NCBI GenBank assembly: GCA_030622265.1
Contig: JAUXGG010000042.1
Location: 1 to 9,010, forward strand
Origin: Candidatus Eiseniibacteriota bacterium
Lineage (GTDB): Bacteria; Arandabacterota; Arandabacteria; Arandabacterales; Arandabacteraceae
Reading direction: 5' to 3'
DNA length: 9,010 nt
Position numbers and translations under genes: made by a program. Positions 1-5,600 of this stretch are shown here, piece after piece. A model generated the notes under the pieces. That model was not told the origin of the DNA. It worked only from the letters and a program-made list of their open reading frames with translations, and ran no database searches. Every line of letters starts with the position of its first letter. Within the stretch, counting starts at the first letter, position 1.

Positions 1-19
1 CGGGGGAAGGAGACACTTC

Positions 20-430
20 GTGGGGATTAAGCTCAAATGGGACGGGGAGATGAGGTTCGTTGCCGAGAATGAGACCGGTGCCTCGCTCACGATGGATACA
101 GGCCAGGCATACGGGGGATCGGGCAAGTACCCCACCCCCATGAACCTGCTGATCATGGCCCTGGGCGGATGTAGTGGAATGGACATCGTCTCGATCCTCG
201 AGAAGATGAGAGTGGACATCAAGCGTTTCGAGATGGATATAGAGACCAAGCGCAGAACCGAGGCCCCGAAATACTTCGAAGAGATTCATATGGTATTTAC
301 TATCTCGGGTGACGGGCTGACCGAGGACAAGGCCAGGAGAGCTGCCAAGCTCTCCACCGAGAAGTACTGCTCGGTCGGCGTGATGCTGCGTGAGAAGGCC
401 AGGATCACGTATGATGTCAAAGTCGAATAG
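20..430 (+). CDS. OsmC family peroxiredoxin-like protein
   Basis: A 136-residue protein of the usual OsmC/Ohr length (about 135-145). The two family cysteines are visible: Cys51 in the GGCSGMD motif at the start of the central helix, and Cys117 in the STEKYCSV motif. In studied OsmC/Ohr proteins this pair reduces organic hydroperoxides in the cytoplasm. The sequence (KYPTPMNLLIMALGGC, then EKYCSVGVML) fits the general OsmC/YhfA-like branch better than Ohr, so the substrate is uncertain. There is no signal peptide. The start is GTG at 20, preceded by an AAGGAGA ribosome site about 7 nt upstream. The promoter lies outside the window. The stop TAG overlaps the ribosome site of the next gene 11 nt downstream, so the two are very likely co-transcribed. 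Family call is firm; exact peroxidase activity is inferred. Confidence 0.93.
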   Translation: MGIKLKWDGEMRFVAENETGASLTMDTGQAYGGSGKYPTPMNLLIMALGGCSGMDIVSILEKMRVDIKRFEMDIETKRRTEAPKYFEEIHMVFTISGDGLTEDKARRAAKLSTEKYCSVGVMLREKARITYDVKVE

Positions 431-441
431 GAGGGACGGGC

Positions 442-660
442 ATGTTCGGAAGATCCCTTGAGCTGTTGAAAGCCCTGCCGACCGGTCTGCTGACCCTGCA
501 CATCCTTGCCAAGTTCCTGTTCGGGGTGGGACTGGGAATGCTGCTGGTGCATTACTACGGGGTCCCTGCCGCCTGGACCGGGTGGATACTCGTAGTGGTT
601 GCCGTCGTAATCGCGATTCCCAGCACCGTCAGGATCATATCGGGTCTCGGCAAGTCCTGA
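442..660 (+). CDS. Small two-helix membrane protein, unknown function
   Basis: A 72-residue hydrophobic protein. I see two probable membrane helices, at about residues 14-38 and 43-64, with a short basic tail ending GLGKS. There are no cysteines and no catalytic motif. The ATG is preceded by AGGAGGG overlapping the TAG stop of the OsmC gene, so translation is likely coupled to it. The tight spacing (11 nt) and strong ribosome site support a real gene despite its size. I do not recognise a named family. Its place directly behind an OsmC gene suggests it works in the same stress or redox context, but that is inference from position only. Confidence 0.75.
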   Translation: MFGRSLELLKALPTGLLTLHILAKFLFGVGLGMLLVHYYGVPAAWTGWILVVVAVVIAIPSTVRIISGLGKS

Positions 661-670
661 TTCCAGTATT

Positions 671-720
671 GACAGGAGCTTAGCTACCGACAGGGGTGTA
701 GCTACCGACAGGAGTGTAGC
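671..720 (+). repeat. 18-bp tandem direct repeat, about 2.8 copies
   Basis: Three consecutive units of consensus GACAGGRGYKTAGCTACC lie at 671-688, 689-706 and 707-720 (the last is partial). Copies differ at only two or three positions. The unit is 18 bp but there is no convincing reading frame through it. The last copy carries an AGGAG that is correctly placed as a ribosome site for the ATG at 721. The array sits 10 bp after the stop of the small membrane protein gene. It probably arose by slippage duplication. A protein-binding role is possible but nothing shows it. Confidence 0.8.
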
Positions 721-890
721 ATGGTGGACGTTTTCTGGTTATCCTGTATCCGGGTGTCGCGGATTGGGAGGTCACCTTGCCGGGCCGGATAAAGACGGCC
801 ATGGGCTTTGAGATCAATGTTCCGCTTGCGGGCCTGGGTGGTGTGAGGGTCCGGGAGTTCGACGGCATCTTTCTTCCCGGCGGCAGATGA
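721..890 (+). pseudogene. Remnant of a DJ-1/PfpI-family gene (frameshifted, truncated)
   Basis: The frame from 729 to 890 reads RFLVILYPGVADWEV, then about 25 residues, then REFDGIFLPGGR and a TGA. Both blocks look like DJ-1/PfpI proteins: the first beta strand with its P-G turn and acidic residue, and the strand ending in L-P-G-G. This frame has no start codon at its 5' end. An ATG at 721 has an AGGAG 6 nt upstream but is in another frame, and one missing base near codon 3 would join the two. Only about 55 codons remain of a usual 170-200, and the nucleophile-elbow cysteine region is absent. The most economical reading is a dead gene with a frameshift, an internal deletion and 3' loss. It ends 14 bp from the convergent permease gene. 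Chance similarity is possible because the fragment is short. Confidence 0.45.
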
Positions 891-904
891 TCCTGCCAGC
901 ATGA

Positions 905-3421
905 TTACTCGTAGCGCAGGCTGTCTATAATATCGCAGTTGGACGCCTTCCTTGCGGGAAGCAAGCCTGATATCACACCTACCCCCACGATGAATCCTAT
1001 GATCAGACCCAGCATCAGTGCATTCACCTTGGGTGCGGCGAAGAACCGTGGAAGCGACAGGGCGCCCAGTCCCCTTGAGATCATGATCGCGAGGAGAGCG
1101 CCGGCCGTTCCCCCGGTCAGGCATATGATCATGGCCTCTGACAGAAACTGGAGGAATATGTGATTCCGCCGGGCGCCGCTGGCGCGCCTTATCCCTATTT
1201 CGCGGGTACGCTGGGCAACAGACACGAACATCACATTGGCTACCCCCACGCCGCCGATTAGAAGGGTAATGACCCCGACCCCGCCGAGAAACGCTGTCAT
1301 GCCCAACATGACCTTGCCGATCTCCTCCTGGGCCTCGAGAGCCGAGTACATGCCCAGGGCATCTTCCTTGTCAGTCTCATGGTTCCTGAGAATAGTCGCC
1401 TTCACTCTCTTTTCGATCTCATCATATGGCATCGCCAGGGTCGGATGAAGCTGCAGATAACGGGGATAGCGCCGTCCGGTGAGTATCCGGGCCGTGCTGT
1501 AGGGGATCAGGATCTTGTCATCGTCAAGCGAGGTGTGCCAGGAGTTCTGCTCGCCCTTCTCGGTCATCACTCCGACCACCTTGAAGGCCTTGCCCTTTAC
1601 GCGGACGGTCTCGCCGACCGCCGGCTTCGCCCCGAAGAGCTTCTGCTTGACCGATGAACCTATCACGCAGACTTTGCGGCGCTCATCGATGTCACGCGGG
1701 TTAATGAACCTGCCTCGTGCGACACCGAAGTTCCGGATCACTTTCGACTCGGGCATCACACCCAGGGTGTGTATGGAGCGCGCCTGGCCGCCGTACTCCA
1801 CCACCAGGAAGGAGGGCCAGATCTCCGGCCCCACATGCTCCACATACCATGCGTTGGTTTTTATGTCCTCGATGTCCTGCTCGGTGATCCGGAGATACTC
1901 CGCACGTTTCAAACCGCTCACATCGCTCTCGATTCGTCTTCCGTACAGGGTGGTCCGTCTTCCTCCGAGCTGTGAAATGTCCTCGATCATCCTGTCCTGC
2001 ATGCCGATGCCCCAGCCCATCAAGAGGGCAACAGCCGCAACTCCCCAGAAGACCCCGAAGCCTGTCAGCACGGATCTCAGGCGGTTCATTCTTATGTCAT
2101 CTATCGCCTGGGAAACGATCTCACCGAAGAGTCCCGGGAACGGCAGGAGCGCTCGCCGCTTTGCCGTCTTGGGCATGAAGATCCTCAAGTTACCCTTGAT
2201 CGCGTGAACCGGCGGGATGCTTGCTGCCCTACGCGCCGGAGTGATACCCGAGATGATGCCGGTCGCGATCATGACGACCACCGCCACCAGGGTGACCTCC
2301 CACGAGAGTATGGGAAGCGGTATGTATTCTGGTGTCGGCAGCTTTGAAACACCGAAAAGCACCAGCAGCCCGAGGACGAGGCCTACTGTCCCGGCCGCGA
2401 CGGTCAGGAGAAAGGTCTCGGTCAGGAATTGGGCCAGAATCCACCTCCTGGCACCACCGACGGCTCTCCTTACCCCGATCTCCCCGACACGTTCATTGAC
2501 CGATACCAGCATCATGTTCATGACCCCGATGCCGCCTATCGCCAGGGTCAAGGCCCCGACTACGGTCACGAATATGGAGATAGCAGCCGAGAAGGTGTCC
2601 AGCATCTTGGTGTACATGGCCATCGCCAGTATGAAAACGGCCTCCTCGTCGGTGGGGGAGAAGTGGTACTTGGGAGCGAGCGCCTTCCTGATCTGGGCTA
2701 TGGCCTGTTCGTACTGATCGGGGTTAAAAGCCTTGGCCATGACGCACCAGAGGGGCCGGCGCCCGGCAAACAGGCTTCTTCCCGTGGAAAATGGGATGAA
2801 GGTGAGTTCATTGTCCCTGGTTCCGACATTGCTCATCTGTTCCTTGGCCGGGAGCACGCCCACAACGGTGAACCTGACACCTCCCAAGCGCATCTCACTT
2901 CCCAGCGGATCTTCACCTTCCGGGAAGAACTCCTCTGCCGTCGAGCTTCCGATCACGCAGACCCGTCGCTTGTTTGCAAGGTCATCCGGTGTTATGAAGC
3001 GGCCACGTTCGGGATTGAGCTTTCTCACGGTCTTGGCGTCGGGCATGACGCCCCTTACGTCCCGGTCATCGGTCTTGGTCCCGTGGCCTACGCGAAGCTC
3101 GAAGTTATCCACGGGGATTATGATCTTGAGGCGTGATGCGTACGCCCTGATCACGTCTATGTCCTCGGGATAGAGAAAGACCGTCCGTCCGGCCCTGTAG
3201 CCACCGATCCCCTCGGAGGTGTGGCCGGGAAAGATGAAAATGATATCCTCTCCCATGGCGTTCATGCCTTCCTTCATGAACTTCTCGAGGCCCACGCCCC
3301 AGCCGGCGAGGATCAGGACGGCGGCCACCCCCCAGGCTATTCCGAAGGAGGAGAACGCGTTCCTTCGCTTGTGGGTGCTTATCGCCCTCAGGGATTGGAT
3401 GAACAGATCGAGGATTTTCAT
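905..3421 (-). CDS. Duplicated MacB/FtsX-type ABC transporter permease (two fused units)
   Basis: An 838-residue inner-membrane protein built as two homologous halves, about 1-412 and 430-838. Each half follows MacB-PCD plus FtsX layout: one N-terminal helix (about 25-44; 453-473), a periplasmic domain, then three helices (about 281-304, 330-358, 372-392; 705-730, 757-785, 800-820). Paired motifs show the duplication: GVMP...RGRFI (124-143; 554-573), CVIGSS (155-160; 585-590), GEIGVRRAVGGARR and REIGIRRASGARR (313-326; 740-752), and PARRA and PARKA (395; 822). The C-terminus DSLRYE is typical of the family. Single-unit permeases are about 400 residues and act as dimers, so this chain may supply both sides of a transporter. 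No Walker motifs are present. ATG start, 20 nt after the adaptor stop, with only a weak AGG ribosome site, suggesting coupled translation. In layout it resembles acidobacterial duplicated orphan permeases. Substrate unknown. Confidence 0.93.
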   Translation of the reverse strand: MKILDLFIQSLRAISTHKRRNAFSSFGIAWGVAAVLILAGWGVGLEKFMKEGMNAMGEDIIFIFPGHTSEGIGGYRAGRTVFLYPEDIDVIRAYASRLKIIIPVDNFELRVGHGTKTDDRDVRGVMPDAKTVRKLNPERGRFITPDDLANKRRVCVIGSSTAEEFFPEGEDPLGSEMRLGGVRFTVVGVLPAKEQMSNVGTRDNELTFIPFSTGRSLFAGRRPLWCVMAKAFNPDQYEQAIAQIRKALAPKYHFSPTDEEAVFILAMAMYTKMLDTFSAAISIFVTVVGALTLAIGGIGVMNMMLVSVNERVGEIGVRRAVGGARRWILAQFLTETFLLTVAAGTVGLVLGLLVLFGVSKLPTPEYIPLPILSWEVTLVAVVVMIATGIISGITPARRAASIPPVHAIKGNLRIFMPKTAKRRALLPFPGLFGEIVSQAIDDIRMNRLRSVLTGFGVFWGVAAVALLMGWGIGMQDRMIEDISQLGGRRTTLYGRRIESDVSGLKRAEYLRITEQDIEDIKTNAWYVEHVGPEIWPSFLVVEYGGQARSIHTLGVMPESKVIRNFGVARGRFINPRDIDERRKVCVIGSSVKQKLFGAKPAVGETVRVKGKAFKVVGVMTEKGEQNSWHTSLDDDKILIPYSTARILTGRRYPRYLQLHPTLAMPYDEIEKRVKATILRNHETDKEDALGMYSALEAQEEIGKVMLGMTAFLGGVGVITLLIGGVGVANVMFVSVAQRTREIGIRRASGARRNHIFLQFLSEAMIICLTGGTAGALLAIMISRGLGALSLPRFFAAPKVNALMLGLIIGFIVGVGVISGLLPARKASNCDIIDSLRYE

Positions 3422-3441
3422 TTTACCTGGCCTGCGCAGGG

Positions 3442-4548
3442 TTACTGGAGTACGACCTCGGTGCCTTCGTCGATACCGTCCAGGATCTCGGTCTTGATGC
3501 CGTCACTGAGGCCTACCTCAACAGGCACCCGGGTCTTGCCGCCGTCGGCTCCGGCATCCACCGTCTCGACAAATGTGCTGTCACCCTCGTAGATGATGGC
3601 GCCCTCGGGAAGGGTCAGAACATCTTCTCTCGAGTCGAGAACCAACTGGACGTCTGCAGACATGCCGGTTTTCATGATTGTGGATTCACCTGACAGCTCG
3701 GCCTCGACCTTGAAGTTTACCACGCCTTCCTGCTTAAGACCCTGTGGAGCTATCCGGGTCAGGACACCCTCGAAGGTCGTGTCGGGGTAGGCATCGACGA
3801 AGACCTTGGCCGGCATGCCCGCCTCTATCTTCGCCACGTCGCTTTCATCCACATCGCCCTCGAAATGCATCCGGGAAACATCCGCCAGGGTCATGAGACT
3901 GGTTCCACCGTATGCCGAAGACATGGCGATCACCGAAGAGCCTTCGTCCACGTTCCGGGAAAGCACAATGCCGCTAATGGGAGAAGCGATGATCATGTCA
4001 CTCAAGGCACTGGCGGTCTGCGAGCTCCGGGTCTCGCCGGCTCCTGTCGTCCCGGAGCCGGATCCCTGCTCGAGCACCCTGAGCTCGGCCAGAGCCGCGT
4101 CATAGCGAGCGGCGTCGATTGAGAGCTGGGTCTCGGCCACATCGATTTCCTCATCCGATACCAGCCCCTTCCCGGAGAGCTTCTCGAGCCGCTTGAATTT
4201 CCTCTCGGAGAGCTCGCGCTGGTACCTGGCCGTTTCCACTCGCTCCCGGGCATAGACCAGTTCCTCCGGGGTGGCGGTTGGCACTATCTCGGCAAGGTTC
4301 TGCCCCCGGGTAACCTTCTCGCCCTCCTCCACGTAGAATCTCCTCACGACCCCGCCAATCTTGGACTTTACCTCCGCAACCGCGAGCGGCCTTATCTCCC
4401 CGGTGGCGACCACTGCCTTGGTGATCTCCCCTTTCTCGACCGCCACGATTCGGACATCGGGTATCTCCTGCTTTCTGGTCTTCTGGTAACCGATGGCCGC
4501 GACCACGACGACTACCACGACAACTGCTATAATGATCCACTTCTTCAA
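3442..4548 (-). CDS. MacA/HlyD-type periplasmic adaptor (membrane fusion protein)
   Basis: A 368-residue adaptor that would link an inner-membrane transporter to the outer membrane. It has an N-terminal membrane anchor (residues 4-20, a long valine run). Two half-lipoyl segments follow, around 57-88 (EVKSKIGGVVRRFYVEEGEKV) and 186-206 (IIASPISGIVLSRNVDEGSSV). Between them is a helical hairpin at about 94-163, followed by a low-complexity GSGSGTTGAGE linker. A beta-barrel region (about 222-305) and a C-terminal membrane-proximal domain (310-368) complete the family order. The start is TTG at 4548, chosen because AAAGGAGGA lies 7 nt upstream. The gene is 39 nt downstream of the hydrolase gene and 20 nt upstream of the permease gene, so all three are one operon. 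No outer-membrane TolC-like gene is in the window. Family assignment is firm; cargo is unknown. Confidence 0.93.
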   Translation of the reverse strand: MKKWIIIAVVVVVVVVAAIGYQKTRKQEIPDVRIVAVEKGEITKAVVATGEIRPLAVAEVKSKIGGVVRRFYVEEGEKVTRGQNLAEIVPTATPEELVYARERVETARYQRELSERKFKRLEKLSGKGLVSDEEIDVAETQLSIDAARYDAALAELRVLEQGSGSGTTGAGETRSSQTASALSDMIIASPISGIVLSRNVDEGSSVIAMSSAYGGTSLMTLADVSRMHFEGDVDESDVAKIEAGMPAKVFVDAYPDTTFEGVLTRIAPQGLKQEGVVNFKVEAELSGESTIMKTGMSADVQLVLDSREDVLTLPEGAIIYEGDSTFVETVDAGADGGKTRVPVEVGLSDGIKTEILDGIDEGTEVVLQ

Positions 4549-4554
4549 GTCGCG

Positions 4555-4563
4555 TCCTCCTTT
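4555..4563 (-). promoter_or_regulatory. Ribosome binding site that fixes a TTG start
   Basis: AAAGGAGGA on the minus strand, with its AGGAGG core 7 nt from the TTG at 4548. It is close to a perfect match to the 16S anti-Shine-Dalgarno. No ATG or GTG gives an intact membrane anchor here, so this site decides the adaptor start. Confidence 0.85.
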
Positions 4564-4587
4564 AGGAGCAGTATAGTTGCCGGCGAT

Positions 4588-5427
4588 CTACTTATCTATG
4601 GCCAGGGCCTCACTCTCGAGCATTCTCGCAGGGACCTCGCAGAGTTCCACGAACCTGGCCGCGTTTTCGCGGGTGCCGACTATGGAACCCCAGTGCATGG
4701 GGATAGCGATCTTGGGCTTGATCAGGTCCGCGGCTTCCGCGGCCTCGGTCTCATCCATGGTGAACTTGCCACCGGCGGGCAGCAGGGCGATATCCACCTT
4801 CAGCGACTTCATCTCGGGTATGAGGTCGGTGTCCCCGGCGTGATAGATGGTCCTGCCGTCGAGGTGCACCAGGAATCCAACGTAGCCCTTGTCCCTGGGA
4901 TGGAACTCCTTCTCGATATTGTAGGCAGGGACGGTTTCGATGGCGATACCCTGGACGGTGAGCGTATCCCCGGGCGCCACAACATGCGAGATCTTCGCTT
5001 CCTCGGGCAGCTCATCCACAACCGCCTTGATCGATACCACAGAGGTTGAGGCCTTGATGATCTTCTTCATGTCTTCCGGTGAGAAGTGATCCGTGTGATC
5101 GTGAGTGATCAGGATTATGTCTGCCTTGGGAAGGGTCTTGGCCAGCTCGTCCGGGATTCCGAAGGGATCTATGTAGATCATTTTCTCATCCTCGATAAGA
5201 AACGACGCGTGGACGATCCAGCGCACACCCACAAGGAGACTGTCAGCCGGGATGGAAACGGCGTCATCCATCTCGTAAACCTCGTCGGAGTCGTCCCCGA
5301 ACTCGTCATAGGAGGTCTCTATATCGCCCTCCTCGATGGGGATCTGGGCAGCGGCCGGCTGCAGCAGAGAAACCGAAAGAGCGAACGCCGAGAGAAGCAG
5401 CACCGAAAGTAATGTTGACCGTCTCAT
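4588..5427 (-). CDS. Exported MBL-fold metal-dependent hydrolase (UlaG/UPF0173-like)
   Basis: A 279-residue metallo-beta-lactamase-fold protein. The metal-binding signature is THDHTDHF (His109, His111, Asp113, His114). Further ligands or motifs are His73 in IVHASFLIE, GDTDLIPEM (Asp199) and the C-terminal MHWGS (His245). The H-A-S-F-L-I block and MHWGS end place it with UlaG/UPF0173-like hydrolases rather than true beta-lactamases. Unlike typical cytoplasmic members it has a clear Sec signal peptide, with basic MRRS, a hydrophobic core (5-22) and likely cleavage after PAAA at residue 27. A very acidic linker follows (31-56). It is therefore probably periplasmic. The ATG start has GGAGGTGA 6 nt upstream. 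First gene of the operon with the adaptor and permease. Substrate unknown. Confidence 0.92.
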   Translation of the reverse strand: MRRSTLLSVLLLSAFALSVSLLQPAAAQIPIEEGDIETSYDEFGDDSDEVYEMDDAVSIPADSLLVGVRWIVHASFLIEDEKMIYIDPFGIPDELAKTLPKADIILITHDHTDHFSPEDMKKIIKASTSVVSIKAVVDELPEEAKISHVVAPGDTLTVQGIAIETVPAYNIEKEFHPRDKGYVGFLVHLDGRTIYHAGDTDLIPEMKSLKVDIALLPAGGKFTMDETEAAEAADLIKPKIAIPMHWGSIVGTRENAARFVELCEVPARMLESEALAIDK

Positions 5428-5433
5428 CAGGGG

Positions 5434-5441
5434 TCACCTCC
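5434..5441 (-). promoter_or_regulatory. Ribosome binding site of the hydrolase gene
   Basis: GGAGGTGA on the minus strand, 6 nt upstream of the ATG at 5427. It is a strong match and confirms the start that yields the full signal peptide. Confidence 0.8.
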
Positions 5442-5493
5442 GTGATTTTAAGGAAACCGTCTTCCTCATAGGGGCATATCCTTAAGCAATAAC

Positions 5494-5522
5494 ACTATAT
5501 ACTAGCCGCCTCTCAAATTCAA
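5494..5522 (-). promoter_or_regulatory. Sigma70-like promoter for the hydrolase-adaptor-permease operon
   Basis: On the minus strand, TTGAAT (5517-5522) and TATAGT (5494-5499) are separated by exactly 17 bp. They match the consensus at 4/6 and 5/6 positions. Transcription would start near 5487, giving a leader of about 60 nt. That leader contains a 7-bp inverted repeat, TTAAGGA/TCCTTAA (5448-5454 and 5479-5485), of unknown meaning. The promoter lies directly downstream of the palindrome at 5529-5574. Predicted by eye from consensus. Confidence 0.5.
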
Positions 5523-5528
5523 CACCTT

Positions 5529-5574
5529 GGGGTCAGGTACCGATTTGTGAATTCACAAATCGGTACCTGACCCC
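5529..5574. repeat. Perfect 46-bp palindrome, REP-like or MITE-like element
   Basis: Two 23-bp arms are exact reverse complements with no spacer. They begin GGGGTCAGGTACCGATT and are centred on GAATTC at 5549-5554. Such a length cannot be chance. Palindromes beginning GGGGTCAGGT occur dispersed in many bacterial genomes and are often tied to REP-associated Y1 transposases; that link is from memory. A second TTGTGAATTC at 5579-5588 repeats part of the centre (5545-5554). The element lies 26 bp past the ATPase stop and just upstream of the hydrolase promoter, so as RNA it could also act as a transcription barrier. There is no T-run, so it is not a classic terminator. Confidence 0.8.
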
Positions 5575-5600
5575 GCTGTTGTGAATTCCGGTCCAGGCTG

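Noticed and set aside
882..897. GGCAG/CTGCC hairpin between the convergent operons
   Set aside because: Only 5 bp of stem and no T-run on either strand, so it is not supported as a terminator.
1515..3136. Plus-strand open frames of 230-235 codons (1515-2207, 2429-3136)
   Set aside because: They are antisense to the permease gene, whose duplicated motifs prove it is the coding strand. Their translations show no recognisable fold or start signal.
3431..3440. CCTGCGCAGG palindrome between the adaptor and permease genes
   Set aside because: A 10-bp palindrome is expected by chance in GC-rich DNA, and it lies in a 20-nt gap within an operon.
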